64,000 nucleotides of DNA. It comes from Erythrobacter fulvus (GTDB taxonomy: Bacteria > Pseudomonadota > Alphaproteobacteria > Sphingomonadales > Sphingomonadaceae). The stretch spans positions 208,308-272,307 of the forward strand of contig NZ_JAQQXQ010000001.1 in the NCBI RefSeq assembly GCF_028595285.1, written 5' to 3'. Position 1 is the stretch's first letter. The number at the start of each line of letters is the position of its first letter. The translations under genes were made by a program, and so were the position numbers. Positions 48,946 through 60,139 of this stretch are shown here, one piece after another. The notes under the pieces are model-generated. The model saw only the letters and a list, made by a program, of their open reading frames with translations, searched no databases and was not told the origin of the DNA.

Positions 48946-50751
48946 ATGCCGACCTATACCGCGCCCACCCGCGATACGCGCTTCATCGTCAATGAAGTGC
49001 TCGACCTTGCCAGCTACGGCAACCTGCCGGGTTTCGAGAACGCCACCCCCGACATGATCGACACCGTCATCAACGAGGCCGGCAAGTTCTGCGCCGAAGT
49101 GCTCGCGCCGATCAATCAGGCCGGTGACGAACATGGCTGCACCCGTCATGAAGATGGCTCTGTGACGACGCCTCCGGGCTTCAAGGAAGCCTATCAGGCC
49201 TATGTCGAAAGCGGTTGGGGCACCCTGGCCCAGCCCGAGGAATTCGGCGGTCAGGGTCTGCCGCACGTTCTCGGCTTTGTGCTGGAAGAATATACCGGCA
49301 CCGCCAATCAGGCCTTTGCCATGTATCCCGGCCTTACCGCCGGTGCGATCTCGGCCATCCTCGCCAAGGGATCGGACGAACAGAAGGCGATGTATGTCCC
49401 CAAGATGATCTCTGGCGAATGGTCGGGCACCATGAACCTGACTGAGCCGCATTGCGGCACAGATCTGGGCATGATCCGCACCAAGGCCGTGCCGAACGGC
49501 GATGGCACCTATGCGATCACCGGCACCAAGATCTTCATCTCGGCCGGCGAGCATGACCTTACCAGCAACATCATTCACCTTGTGCTGGCCAAGACCCCGG
49601 GCGCGCCGGACAGCACGAAGGGTATCTCGCTGTTCATCGTGCCCAAGTTCATCCTCGACGAGAATGGCGAGCCGGCGCAACGCAACGGCGTCTCCTGCGG
49701 GTCGATTGAAAAGAAGATGGGCATCCACGGCAACGCCACATGCCTCCTCAACTATGACGGCGCGACCGGCTACATGGTGGGCGAGGAGAACAAGGGCTTG
49801 GCCGCGATGTTCATCATGATGAACGCCGCGCGTCTCGGGGTCGGGATCCAGGGCTATGCCCAGGCCGAAGTCGCCTATCAAAACGCAGTCACCTACGCGC
49901 TCGACCGTCGTCAGGGCCGCGCGCTGACGGGCCCGGCCGATCCCGCCGCCAAGGCCGATCCGATCTTCGTCCACCCCGACGTGCGCCGGATGCTGATGGA
50001 TGCCAAGGTCTTCACCGAAGCCATGCGGGCGCTGTGCCTGTGGGGGGCGCTTCAGGTCGATCTGACGCACAAGGCCCAGACTGCTGAGGAACGCGAGATG
50101 GCCGATCTGCTGATCGGGCTGATGACCCCGGTGATCAAGGGCTACGGCACCGACAAGGGCTATGACATCGCCAACAACATGCAGCAGGTCTATGGCGGGC
50201 ACGGCTACGTCAAGGAATGGGGCATGGAGCAGTTCGTGCGCGATAGCCGTATCGCCATGATCTACGAAGGCGCCAACGGCGTGCAGGCGATGGACCTGTG
50301 CGGCCGCAAGCTCGCCGCAGGTGGCGGCAAGGCGATCCAAGCCTTCTTCGCAATGATCGACGAGGAAATCGCCTCGGCCAAGCAGGACGAAACACTCAAG
50401 CCGATGGCCGAACGCCTCGAAAAGGCATTGGGCGAGCAGAAGGCGGCGACCATGTGGTTCATGCAGAACGCCATGGCCAACCCGAACCACCTCGGCGCGG
50501 GCGCGCATCACTACATGCACATCATGGGCATCGTGACGCTCGGTTTCTTCTGGCTGAAGATGGCCAAGGTCGCCGCCGCCAAGCTGGCAGGCGAGCCCGA
50601 GGACAAGGCCTTCTACGAGGCCAAGCTCGTCTCGGCCAATTACTACGCCGAACGCTTCCTGCCCGATGCCGGCGCGCTGCGGCGCAAGCTGGAAGCCGGC
50701 AGCGAGTACATGATGAAACTGCCGGCCGAGGCTTTCGCCACCGCCGCCTGA
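48946..50751 (+). CDS. Acyl-CoA dehydrogenase with C-terminal extension
   Basis: The 601-residue FAD enzyme introduces a double bond into an acyl-CoA. The middle beta domain is seen in GTMNLTEPHCGTDLGMIRTK. The catalytic Glu lies in MIYEGANGVQAMDL. The C-terminal 150 residues (QKAATMWFMQNAM to the end) are the AcylCoA_DH_C extension of DmdC/FadE-like long forms. The N-terminus matches those forms (YTAPTRDTRFIVNEVLDL). Chain-length preference cannot be read. A strong terminator follows, and a MerR regulator precedes it. Confidence 0.95.
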   Translation: MPTYTAPTRDTRFIVNEVLDLASYGNLPGFENATPDMIDTVINEAGKFCAEVLAPINQAGDEHGCTRHEDGSVTTPPGFKEAYQAYVESGWGTLAQPEEFGGQGLPHVLGFVLEEYTGTANQAFAMYPGLTAGAISAILAKGSDEQKAMYVPKMISGEWSGTMNLTEPHCGTDLGMIRTKAVPNGDGTYAITGTKIFISAGEHDLTSNIIHLVLAKTPGAPDSTKGISLFIVPKFILDENGEPAQRNGVSCGSIEKKMGIHGNATCLLNYDGATGYMVGEENKGLAAMFIMMNAARLGVGIQGYAQAEVAYQNAVTYALDRRQGRALTGPADPAAKADPIFVHPDVRRMLMDAKVFTEAMRALCLWGALQVDLTHKAQTAEEREMADLLIGLMTPVIKGYGTDKGYDIANNMQQVYGGHGYVKEWGMEQFVRDSRIAMIYEGANGVQAMDLCGRKLAAGGGKAIQAFFAMIDEEIASAKQDETLKPMAERLEKALGEQKAATMWFMQNAMANPNHLGAGAHHYMHIMGIVTLGFFWLKMAKVAAAKLAGEPEDKAFYEAKLVSANYYAERFLPDAGALRRKLEAGSEYMMKLPAEAFATAA

Positions 50752-50777
50752 TCATCTTCGAGGCAACCCGAAACAGA

Positions 50778-50815
50778 ACGGCCGCCCTGTTATCGCAGGG
50801 CGGCCGTTTCTTTTT
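50778..50815 (+). terminator. Rho-independent terminator after the acyl-CoA dehydrogenase
   Basis: ACGGCCGCCCTG (50778-50789) and CAGGGCGGCCGT (50796-50807) are an exact 12-bp stem with loop TTATCG, followed by TTTCTTTTT. Confidence 0.9.
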
Positions 50816-50842
50816 GCAGATAAGCGGGAAGGGCGGTTGTGC

Positions 50843-52351
50843 CTACTTCCCGGCTTCCTCCGCCACGACATATAGATAATCGACATAGGCCATGGTAGCC
50901 TCGTCGAGCCCGTTGACCTTGGGATCGGCGCTTTCGATCAGGAACCATTCGTTGGGCGCATGCGCGCCGCCGCCACGGCTCAGGCCGAATTGCGAGGCGG
51001 GCAGGTTGAGCGGCGGACCGTTGAAGATCACCCCCGGCCAGCTGCCGGCGTTGCGCGGGCGGATCGAATAGGGGATGCCGCTTTCGTCGAACAACCGCTT
51101 CTGCGCGCGGATCAGCACGCTGTCCTCTTCGGTCTCGTTCGGGCCGTAGCCGCCCGAGACGGTCACCTGCACATCGTCGAAGCCGCGCTTGGCAAGGTGC
51201 GCCTTGAGCTTCGACACCGCCTCGGCCTTGGTCATCGCAGGAACCAGACGAAATTCCAGCTTCGCCTCGGCCCGGCCGGGCAACACCGTCTTGCCGCCGG
51301 GGCCCGTATATCCCGCAATCAGGCCCTGGATGTTGACGGTCGGCTGCGAATAGAAACGTTCGAGGCTGGTGATGTAGTCCTCGTCGTCGATCCAGCGCCC
51401 GACGCCCAGCGCCGCCTTTTCCTGATCTTCGGGATTCAGCTTCGCGCTTTCGGCGATCAGCTGCTTTTGTCGATCGGTCAGCGGGCGGACATTTTCGAAC
51501 CAGCCATCGATTACGGGCGTGTGCCCGTCATCGGCCACCAGCGTGTCGAGTGCCTTGACCAACCGCCAGGCGGGGTTCTCGATCCGCGCGTGGTTGGACG
51601 AGTGGATGTCGGTCTTGGGATATTTGTCCGACGTCTCGCCGCCCACTACCAGCTGGAATTCGACCGCGCCTTTCGCACCGAGCGTGATGTTGGCGCCGCC
51701 ATCCTTGCTTTGCGCGGCTGACGGGATGAACACGCCGATGGTCTTGGCGAGCGCCGCCTGCACTTCCGGAACAGCCACGACCTGATCGAAGTGGGTCGAG
51801 GCGACTTCCTCCTCCCCTTCGGCCACCAGCACGAGGTTCACCGGCAGCTTGCGCCCGCTCGCCTGAATCGCCTTGATCGCGGCAAGGAAGGCCATTTCCG
51901 GGCCTTTCTGGTTCACCGCCCCGCGTCCGTAGATCGCCAGCCCTTCGCCCGGCCGCTCGACGAGCCGGCCTTCAAGCGGGGGCGAGTCCCATTCTGCCGG
52001 GTCGAACTGCTTGACGTCATACATGAAATAGATGCCGAGCGTGGTTGGCGCCCCGGCGTCAAGCGTCGCGAATACCGCGGGCACGCCGTCGGTCGGAATG
52101 ATCTTTGCCTGCTGGAACCCGGCCTCGCGCGCCAGCTGCATCATGTATTCCGCGCCTTCGGGGGTGTTGCGCTTTTCCGCCGCGATGGTGGGCAGGGCGA
52201 TCCAGTCCTGCAAAGCCTTGATCGTGGCGTCATGCTGCGCTTCCACCGTTGCTGCGATTTTCTCGCGTTCGGGCGTTTCCGCTGAGACTGGCGCAATCGC
52301 CAGTGCGAGCGCCGCCACCATACCCAAGCCTGCAATCCGTCGTGCCATCAT
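50843..52351 (-). CDS. M20-family exported peptidase with altered metal ligands
   Basis: The 502-residue protein has a Sec signal peptide (GLGMVAALALAIAPVSAE, cleavage near residue 24) and an M20 fold. Typical HxDV is read as M110-Y-D-V, and the bridging GRGAxD becomes YGRGAVNQKGP with N147. The catalytic EGEEEVAS and the late His in SRGGGAHAPNEW are intact. It may bind metal differently or be inactive. Start: ATG at 52351 with GGAG upstream, rather than a TTG one codon before. It is divergent from an M20 gene with canonical residues. Confidence 0.85.
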   Translation of the reverse strand: MMARRIAGLGMVAALALAIAPVSAETPEREKIAATVEAQHDATIKALQDWIALPTIAAEKRNTPEGAEYMMQLAREAGFQQAKIIPTDGVPAVFATLDAGAPTTLGIYFMYDVKQFDPAEWDSPPLEGRLVERPGEGLAIYGRGAVNQKGPEMAFLAAIKAIQASGRKLPVNLVLVAEGEEEVASTHFDQVVAVPEVQAALAKTIGVFIPSAAQSKDGGANITLGAKGAVEFQLVVGGETSDKYPKTDIHSSNHARIENPAWRLVKALDTLVADDGHTPVIDGWFENVRPLTDRQKQLIAESAKLNPEDQEKAALGVGRWIDDEDYITSLERFYSQPTVNIQGLIAGYTGPGGKTVLPGRAEAKLEFRLVPAMTKAEAVSKLKAHLAKRGFDDVQVTVSGGYGPNETEEDSVLIRAQKRLFDESGIPYSIRPRNAGSWPGVIFNGPPLNLPASQFGLSRGGGAHAPNEWFLIESADPKVNGLDEATMAYVDYLYVVAEEAGK

Positions 52352-52521
52352 CAAACTCCACAGTTACCGTTTGCGCCGCGAAGCTATCAGCGCCTCGGGG
52401 TTTGGCAACGGCTTTCGCGCCGGATCATGCGGTGGGGACAGCGCAGCGGACAAGGCTGGTAAGCGGGCGGATGATCGGCCACACACGGGCGGGGCGAGGA
52501 TACGGAAGGAACGCGGCGCGT

Positions 52522-53799
52522 ATGGGCAAGACTATTCTGGCGGTTGCGACGGCATGGGCGATGGTCGCCGGGGCAATGGCTGCGCCTGCTTTTGCGCAGA
52601 CACAGTCAAGCGAGGCGGCGGCGTTCCAGACCTCGCTTCGCGCCGATCTCGACGGGCAGTATGATCAGGTGATCGCCGATCTGGTGCGCATCACCGAAAC
52701 CCCTGCGCCGCCGTTCAAGGAGTCGGCGCGTGCCGCGCTGGTTGCGCAGATGCTGCGCGATGCGGGCTTGGACAATGTAACAATTGATGCGGAGGGCAAT
52801 GTCCTCGCGCTGCGTCCCGGAACGGAAGAGGGCCCGGTATTCGTCGTTTCGGCGCACCTCGATACCGTGTTTCCCGAAGGCACGCCGATCAAGGTGACGC
52901 GCGACGGGGACCGGCTGTTTGCGCCCGGTATCGGGGACGACAGCCTCGGCCTTGCCTCGATGCTGGCATGGGTGCGTCATCTCGAAAATAAGGCGCTCGC
53001 CACCCGCCAACCGATCCTGTTCGTTGCCACGGTGGGCGAGGAAGGCGCGGGCGATCTGCGCGGGGTGCGTCACCTGTTCACGCAAGGGGCCTACAAGGGC
53101 AGGATCGGTGCCTTCCTCTCAATCGACAACACCAATGCAGGGCGGATCGTCCATGCGGCGGTCGGATCGCGCCGCTACCGCGTAACGTTCAACGGGCCCG
53201 GCGGGCATAGCTACGGCGCGTTCGGGATCGTCAATCCGATGGCGGCCATGGCCGAAACGGTTCGCGGGATTTATGCCATTGAGGTGCCGTCCGATCCCAA
53301 GACGACCTATGCCGCCAGCATGGTGAGCGGCGGTACTTCAGTGAACGCCATTCCCGATAAGATCGAGCTGCAGATCGACATGCGCTCGAGCCATCCGGCA
53401 GATCTGGCAAAGCTGGAGCAAGCCGTGCTGGCCGCAGCCGAGACGGCTGTCGCCGGCGAAAACGCCGCCCGCGATACCAAGGATGGAACGATCACACTGG
53501 TTGCGGAGCTTATCGGTGACCGTCCGGCGGGCATGACCCCTGCCGATCACCCGTTGGTGCAGACCGCCTATACCGCTTCGCAGGCAGCAGGGTTCAAGGC
53601 CCGGCTCGACGATTCCTCAACCGATTCGAACATTCCGATGAGCCTCGGCATCCCGGCGCTCACCATCGGTAGCGGGGCGGGTGGCGGGCGCACGCACAGC
53701 ACCGAGGAATATCTCAATATCGGGCGCGAACGGTTCGTGGCTGGTCTGTCGGTCGGACTTGCCGTGATCCTTGCCCAGACGAAGGTGCGCCCGCGCTAG
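52522..53799 (+). CDS. M20-family exported peptidase (canonical metal site)
   Basis: The 425-residue protein begins MGKTILAVATAWAMVAGAMA, a Sec signal with cleavage after AFA near residue 26. The M20 metal site is complete: SAHLDTVFPEG, PGIGDDSLGLAS, the catalytic Glu pair TVGEEGAGDLRG and the last His in GRTHSTEEYLN. The dimerisation domain is present (VTFNGPGGHSYGAFGI). It resembles tripeptidase/aminopeptidase M20 members. ATG at 52522; GGAAGGA lies further away than usual. Confidence 0.92.
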   Translation: MGKTILAVATAWAMVAGAMAAPAFAQTQSSEAAAFQTSLRADLDGQYDQVIADLVRITETPAPPFKESARAALVAQMLRDAGLDNVTIDAEGNVLALRPGTEEGPVFVVSAHLDTVFPEGTPIKVTRDGDRLFAPGIGDDSLGLASMLAWVRHLENKALATRQPILFVATVGEEGAGDLRGVRHLFTQGAYKGRIGAFLSIDNTNAGRIVHAAVGSRRYRVTFNGPGGHSYGAFGIVNPMAAMAETVRGIYAIEVPSDPKTTYAASMVSGGTSVNAIPDKIELQIDMRSSHPADLAKLEQAVLAAAETAVAGENAARDTKDGTITLVAELIGDRPAGMTPADHPLVQTAYTASQAAGFKARLDDSSTDSNIPMSLGIPALTIGSGAGGGRTHSTEEYLNIGRERFVAGLSVGLAVILAQTKVRPR

Positions 53800-53802
53800 A
53801 GA

Positions 53803-54258
53803 CTATTCCAGCGCTCCCATGTGACGCTGCGTTCCGGGCTTGACCTTGGGTGTGGTGGCAGCGGCAGCCAGGCGTTCCGACAGCGTCGTTCCCGGCCGGA
53901 TGGCGATTTGCGGACGCTCCGCCGCGGGCTTATTGGCGGCGGCCAGCGGGGCTGGCTCGGCGGCGGGTTTCTGCGCCGCCTCGACGGGTTCTGGCGGCGG
54001 TGCTTCATCCGGTGCCGGTTGCGCTGCTGCCTGCGGGGGCGGCGGCGCGGGCTGCGGTACGGCTTCCGGTTGTTCCTGGCCGGCAGATGCCGTCAGGATT
54101 TTGTCCGCCACTTCCTCGATCGACCCGACCACCAGCAAAGGCTGACCGCCGACGATGCCGACAGTGGTCTGGCCGTTTTCGGCAGTGCGCAGCCATGCCA
54201 CGTTTTCGGCGACGACCAGGTAATTGCCGCCGCGCGATTCAAGCTTGATGAATTTCAT
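53803..54258 (-). CDS. Hypothetical protein with FlbD-like head and Pro/Ala-rich tail
   Basis: The 151-residue protein has an N-terminal segment MKFIKLESRGGNYLVVAENV, then VGIVGGQPLLVVGSIEEVAD, resembling the small beta-fold of FlbD-like proteins (NGxxxxVNxxxIxxV, then VxExxxEV). The remaining 90 residues are Pro/Ala/Glu low complexity. No flagellar gene is nearby. Its stop is 4 bases from the M20 gene stop (convergent). Function unknown. Confidence 0.75.
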   Translation of the reverse strand: MKFIKLESRGGNYLVVAENVAWLRTAENGQTTVGIVGGQPLLVVGSIEEVADKILTASAGQEQPEAVPQPAPPPPQAAAQPAPDEAPPPEPVEAAQKPAAEPAPLAAANKPAAERPQIAIRPGTTLSERLAAAATTPKVKPGTQRHMGALE

Positions 54259-54381
54259 GGTCGTCGCAATTCCGAACAGCCGAGCAGGAGATAAGTGTTC
54301 CTGAGAAGGGAATAGGGCCGGTCGGTTAAGAAAACGGTTTATGCCGGCGGCACGAATTCATGTCCCGCAGGCGGCAAGCGC

Positions 54382-55082
54382 TCAGGCAGCCGCTGGCGCC
54401 ACTTCGTCGATCAGTCCCATTAGCGCCGCCCATGACTGCCGATCCGCGACCGGGTGAAAGGCCGGATTGGGCATCTGTGCAGGAGTCAGCGGGTTGGTGA
54501 AGCCATGTTCTACCCCTGCAAAGGACATGAACTGCCAGTCCGCGCCCACGCGGTCCATCTCCTCCCAGAAGGCGATGACGTCGCGTCGCGGCACCAACGA
54601 GTCGGCATCGCCATGGCACACGAGCATACGCGGGATAATCGGCGCATTGGCCGGCATTGGCGTGGCCAGCAGCCCGTGAAAGCTTGCCACCAGTGCAAGT
54701 TCGGCCCCGTCGCGGGCAAGCTCCAGCACCGCCATGCCGCCAAGGCAGAACCCGATGGCGATTTGCGGCACGCCGGGGGCAATGTCGGCCAGAACGGCCA
54801 GTACGGCCCGCAGGCGCCTGCGCATCGCCAGCGGATCGGCGCGCAGGCGCTCCATCGCGGCAAAAGCGCTTTCGGCGTTATGCGGCGCGTCCGGGCCATA
54901 GAAATCCGCCACCAGCGCAAGACACCCCGCCTCGGCCAGCGCCGCGGTCTTGGCCTCGACCCCGGGCGTGGTGTTCATGAAGGTCGGGAACACCGCGACC
55001 GCTGCCCGTACGGGGCCGGAGGGCCGCGCCAGCCATCCGGTCAGCGCAGTCGCTCCGTCGCGATAGGACAGCTGTTCCAGGC

Positions 55083-55086
<4 letters not shown>
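54382..55086 (-). CDS. Dienelactone hydrolase family protein
   Basis: The 234-residue alpha/beta hydrolase has nucleophile Cys in [15 protein letters not shown], acid Asp in [14 protein letters not shown] and His in [10 protein letters not shown], the Cys-Asp-His triad of dienelactone hydrolases. It may act on lactones or esters; the native substrate is unknown. Its ATG overlaps the cysK stop (ATGA), so it is coupled to cysteine synthase, an odd partner. It is the last gene of an MFS-cysK-hydrolase set. Confidence 0.9.
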
Positions 55087-55999
<913 letters not shown>

Positions 56000-56003
<4 letters not shown>

Positions 56004-57265
56004 GTCGTTACCTCTCTCTTGAGTTCCTGCGGCTCGAAGCTGCGGGCGCGGCGCAATTCGGGGAAATACCACGCCCAGATCAATGTCACGACTATCGCAC
56101 CCGCCCCGCCGAATACAACCGCACCGGTCGCGCCGAGCACTGCCGCGGCAAGTCCCGACTGCATTTCGCCCAGTTCATTGGATGCGGAAATGGCGAGGCC
56201 CGAAATGGCCGATACACGCCCGCGTCGATCATCAGGGGTAAATAGCTGGACGAGCGACGAGCGGATGAACACCGAAACCATGTCGACCGCACCCATCGCC
56301 GATAGGATTGCCAGCGAAAGGAAGAAGTTGCGGGAAAAGGCAAAGGCGATCGTCAACGCCCCGAAGGCGGCGACCGCCACCAGCATCTTGATCCCGACCT
56401 CGCGGGCAAGCGGCCGGAACGACAGCCACAGCGCTACACCGGCCGCACCCAGCGCCGGAGCGGCACGCATCAGGCCAAGGCCTTCCGGCCCGACGAACAG
56501 GATGTCGCGCGCGAACACCGGCAGCAGCGCGGTTGCGCCGGCCAGCAGCACGGCAAACAGATCAAGCGTGATGCACCCCAGAAGGAAACGTTCGCGCCAG
56601 ACATAGACCATGCCCTCGATGATCTGGCGAAGCGGCTTCAGCGGCGGGCCTTCGTGCTTGGCCCGTATCGGTCGCACGGTAAGAATCAGCACCATCGCCG
56701 CGCCCAGCATCCCTGCTGAAATGGCGTGCGGCAGCCATTCGGCCCTCGCGAAGATCAGTCCGCCGACAGCCGGGCCGGCCACACTCGCAGTCTGCCAAGC
56801 GATCGAGGAGAGCGCGATGGCGCGCGGCAACATCGCGGGGGGTACGACATTGGGTGCAATCGCGCTCATCGCTGGATTGACGAACACCCGCGCCGTTCCG
56901 TGTGCGGCCGCGAGCGCGAACAGAATGGGGATGTTGAGCGCATCGGCCCATGTCATCGCCGCCAGCAGCACCGCCACAAGAGCGTCGATGCCGTTCGCGA
57001 AGGCCGCGACATGGCGGCGGTCAAAACGGTCGGCGGCAAGCCCGGCAACCGGGGTGAGCACGAATAGCGGAATGAACTGCGCGAGGCCAAGCAGGCCGAG
57101 GTAGAACGACGCCTCGGCCACGCTCATCCCGTAGTCGGCACGCGCGACCTCGTAGAGCTGGTAGCCCAGCAGCACCACCATCGACATGGTGGCGAACACG
57201 GCAAGGAATCGCGCGAGCCAGTAGCGCCGGTAATCGGCGATCTTCAGAGGCGTGTCAGGTTGCAT
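56000..57265 (-). CDS. MFS transporter (MFS_3 / enterobactin-exporter-like)
   Basis: The 421-residue protein has about 12 spans. The N-terminal loop motif [15 protein letters not shown] matches GxLaDRxdRr of the major facilitator superfamily. ALPVF-like [20 protein letters not shown] and [20 protein letters not shown] are typical of the MFS_3 group of exporters. The substrate is unknown. ATG at 57265 with a weak ribosome site; a GTG one codon earlier is possible. Coupled to cysK by ATGA. Confidence 0.9.
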
Positions 57266-57347
57266 CACCGCCGCGCCATGGCAGGCGGCAAGGCTCCTGC
57301 CAAGCAGGTGAAACTTGTGCGGCTGTCAGCCAGACTTGTGCCGCGCC

Positions 57348-57686
57348 TCAGCGCGAACGGCGCAGGCGCGGATTGGGCTGAAGTTCGTCGATGATCGCGA
57401 TGAAATCGTCGAGCCGGATGATCCGTTCGAACTGGAAACCGGCGCGGTTGTCGCGTGTCCAGATGACATAGGCTTCGATCCGGCCCACCACCGGCAGACG
57501 GATGATGATCCGGTCACCGCGCGCAAGGTGGTGCGCGTCATCGACCATGAAGCCATGGGCGGATAGGTTGCTGACATGCAGCTTAAGATCGCCGTGCTCG
57601 AAATGCTCGACAATCACCGGATAATCGACCGGATGCCGCGCTGCACGCCGCATATCGGTTACGCTAAGACTTGCTCCGCCAGTCAC
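57348..57686 (-). CDS. PilZ-domain protein (probable c-di-GMP receptor)
   Basis: The 112-residue protein is one PilZ domain. MRRAARHPVDYPV gives the RxxxR motif and VSNLSAHGFMVDD the [D/N]xSxxG motif that bind c-di-GMP. The rest is a six-strand barrel followed by FERIIRLDDFIAIID. GTG at 57686 with GGAGG about 9 bases upstream is the likely start; an internal ATG 11 codons in is an alternative. It lies alone between tyrS and the MFS gene. Confidence 0.9.
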   Translation of the reverse strand: MTGGASLSVTDMRRAARHPVDYPVIVEHFEHGDLKLHVSNLSAHGFMVDDAHHLARGDRIIIRLPVVGRIEAYVIWTRDNRAGFQFERIIRLDDFIAIIDELQPNPRLRRSR

Positions 57687-57763
57687 GCCCCGCGATCCTC
57701 CGTTGTTATATCGGGTCCGCTAAGCAGAATGCCGAAGAAAGGCTTCAAATTGGTAAAGGGCGA

Positions 57764-58993
57764 TCAGCGCTTCACCAAGGCGTGACGTTTCTTGCCGAGG
57801 CTGAGGCGCAAGGTCTCGCCATCGGCAGGAAGAACCAGATGGCCGGGATCGGTGATTGTCTCGCCTTCCAGTTTCACCGCGCCTTCGGCCAGCTTGCGCT
57901 TGGCCTCGCCATTGGACGCGGTGAGGCCGATTTCCGTGAGCAGTGCGGCGATGCGCATGCCTTCCGGGCCGGTGGAAAGGGTGGGCAGATCCTCGCCTGC
58001 GCCGCTTCCGGCGAAGGTCTCGCGCGCGGTCGCCTCTGCGCGCGTTGCAGCGTCGCCCCCGCGCACAAGCTTCGTCACTTCATTGGCGAGCACGATCTTG
58101 GCGTTGTTGATTTCCGCACCCTCTAGCGCTTCGAGCCGCGCGATCTCGTCGTGCGGCAGATCGGTGAACAGCCGCAGAAAACGGCCCACGTCGCGATCGT
58201 CGACATTGCGCCAGTACTGCCAGAAATCATAAGCGGGCAGCTGGTCTTCATTAAGCCAGACGGCACCCGCCGCTGTCTTGCCCATCTTCGCACCATCGGC
58301 CGTGGTCAGCAGCGGGGTGGTGAGGCCGAATAGCTCGCGGCCCTCCAGCCTGCGCCCCAGCTCCATGCCGTTGACGATATTGCCCCATTGGTCGCTGCCG
58401 CCCATCTGCAAGCGGCAGTCATAACGCCGCGCCAGTTCGACAAAGTCGTAGGCCTGCAGGATCATGTAGTTGAATTCGAGGAAGGTGAGCGGCTGTTCGC
58501 GCTCCAATCGCAGTTTGACCGAATCAAATGTCAGCATCCGGTTGATCGTGAAGTGCGGGCCGACATCGCGCAGCAGATCGATGTAGCCGAGGCCCGAAAG
58601 CCACTCGTCGTTATTGACCATCAAAGCATCGGTCGGCCCGTCGCCGAAAGTCAGCAGCCTTTCGAACACGGTGAAGATCGACGCGATGTTGTCGTCGATC
58701 ACGTCGGGCGTGAGCAGCTTGCGGCTTTCGTCCTTGCCCGACGGGTCGCCGATCTTGGTGGTGCCGCCGCCCATAACAACGATCGGCTTGTGGCCGGCCT
58801 GCTGCAAGCGGCGCAGCATCATGATCTGTACTAGGCTGCCGATATGGAGCGACGGCGCGGTGGCATCGAATCCGATATATCCCGGCACGATCTGCTTCGC
58901 AGCGAGGGCATCAAGGCCCGCCGCGTCGGTCGTCTGGTGGATATAGCCACGCTCGTCGAGCAGGCGCAGGAGGGCGGATTCGTAGGTGCTCAT
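57764..58993 (-). CDS. tyrS: Tyrosyl-tRNA synthetase
   Basis: The 409-residue class I synthetase charges tRNA-Tyr. The HIGH-type motif is in [16 protein letters not shown]. The KMSKS-type motif is [14 protein letters not shown]-terminal S4 RNA-binding domain occupies about 345-409 ([20 protein letters not shown]). The start [17 protein letters not shown] at 58993 is chosen over an upstream in-frame extension with no family match. Divergent from the DOMON-like gene. Confidence 0.97.
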   Translation of the reverse strand: MSTYESALLRLLDERGYIHQTTDAAGLDALAAKQIVPGYIGFDATAPSLHIGSLVQIMMLRRLQQAGHKPIVVMGGGTTKIGDPSGKDESRKLLTPDVIDDNIASIFTVFERLLTFGDGPTDALMVNNDEWLSGLGYIDLLRDVGPHFTINRMLTFDSVKLRLEREQPLTFLEFNYMILQAYDFVELARRYDCRLQMGGSDQWGNIVNGMELGRRLEGRELFGLTTPLLTTADGAKMGKTAAGAVWLNEDQLPAYDFWQYWRNVDDRDVGRFLRLFTDLPHDEIARLEALEGAEINNAKIVLANEVTKLVRGGDAATRAEATARETFAGSGAGEDLPTLSTGPEGMRIAALLTEIGLTASNGEAKRKLAEGAVKLEGETITDPGHLVLPADGETLRLSLGKKRHALVKR

Positions 58994-59070
58994 AAGGCGC
59001 GCGCTTAACAGGGGGGAAGGGCGACGGGAAGAGACTTGCCCGCCGTGCGCGCGAACGGCATGAAGTGGGC

Positions 59071-59586
59071 ATGCAACCGCTGATGCTTCACCAGACCTGC
59101 GAACTCGGCCCAATCCGCGCCGTAACCGCTTCGATCACCGGCACGCCGTCGGGCTGCGAGGCCGAATTCCGGCTCGATGGCAAGGTTCCGGCGATTGTCG
59201 TGCCGCAACCGGCCGCGCCGGAACGGATGGACAATCTGTGGAAGACGACCTGTTTCGAAATCTTCTGGCAGCCGCTGGGGGGAACATATTACCGCGAGTT
59301 CAATTTGTCGCCTTCAGGCCGCTGGGCGGCGTATGATTTCGATTCCTTCCGCGAAGGCATGCGCGATGCGCCGGTGGACGCCATCGCCATCGCCTGTTCG
59401 CATGACGATAGCGGGCTGGTGCTAAAGGCGAGCATCGCCGCCGAACTTCCGGACCCGGCACAGGTGGCGCTCAACGCGATTGTCGAGCATCCCGACGGCA
59501 GCCTGCAATTCTGGGCGCTGGGTTTCCCGCCGGGCAAGCCGGAATTCCATTCCGAAGCCTGCCGCACGCTGATCGTCGAACGCTAA
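59071..59586 (+). CDS. DOMON-like domain protein
   Basis: The 171-residue beta-rich protein has [20 protein letters not shown] and [20 protein letters not shown], the pattern of the DOMON-like type 1 group found mainly in proteobacteria. No signal peptide is seen; the family may bind heme or sugar by fold analogy only. ATG at 59071, with GTG at 59065 as an alternative. Its stop overlaps that of tspO (convergent). Confidence 0.82.
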   Translation: MQPLMLHQTCELGPIRAVTASITGTPSGCEAEFRLDGKVPAIVVPQPAAPERMDNLWKTTCFEIFWQPLGGTYYREFNLSPSGRWAAYDFDSFREGMRDAPVDAIAIACSHDDSGLVLKASIAAELPDPAQVALNAIVEHPDGSLQFWALGFPPGKPEFHSEACRTLIVER

Positions 59587-60068
59587 GCCTTCCCGAACGG
59601 GCGGTTAAGCTGCACGATTTTGGCGTTGAGCACGAAGGCGAAGCTGACCCAGACAAAATAGGGCACGTTCAGCCAGCCCGCAAAGCTGTCACCCGCAAGG
59701 CGCGGCAGGACCGTCAACAAGGCGGTGACCGAACACCATAGCAGCACGTTTTCCGCCAGCGCCCAGTCGGGACGCTTCAATTTGAAGAACAGCGGCGACC
59801 AGCAGAAATGCAGCACGAAATTGGCGCCAAACAGCGCATAGACCGCCAGCTTCGCTTCGGGCGTTGGCGCGCTGGTCAGGCCGATATAGAAACTCCATCC
59901 CGCCAGCCCGAGAATGGTGGTCCATGCCGGGCCGAACAGCCAGTCGGGCGGTTGCCACGGCGGCTTGCGCAAATCGCGATACCATTGGCCAATGTCGGTC
60001 AAGGCCCCGCCTGCGCCGCCGAGGATGATAGCCCATGCGGCGGCGATAAGGGCGCTGGTCCAGTCCAT
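59583..60068 (-). CDS. tspO: TspO/MBR family tryptophan-rich sensory protein
   Basis: The 161-residue five-span membrane protein has KPPWQPPDWLFGPAWTTILG and the Trp-rich FVLHFCWSPLFFKLKRPDWA. It matches TspO, which binds porphyrins and may export or degrade them and, in photosynthetic alphaproteobacteria, modulates pigment gene control. The ATG at 60068 is preferred to an upstream in-frame start because family proteins begin there. No photosynthesis gene lies in the window. Confidence 0.92.
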   Translation of the reverse strand: MDWTSALIAAAWAIILGGAGGALTDIGQWYRDLRKPPWQPPDWLFGPAWTTILGLAGWSFYIGLTSAPTPEAKLAVYALFGANFVLHFCWSPLFFKLKRPDWALAENVLLWCSVTALLTVLPRLAGDSFAGWLNVPYFVWVSFAFVLNAKIVQLNRPFGKA

Positions 60069-60139
60069 GTACAGCCATATAGGGAGCCGCCGCGCAAATG
60101 CCATTGCCTTTGCCGCGAGCCTGCTGCACCCCACTCGCC

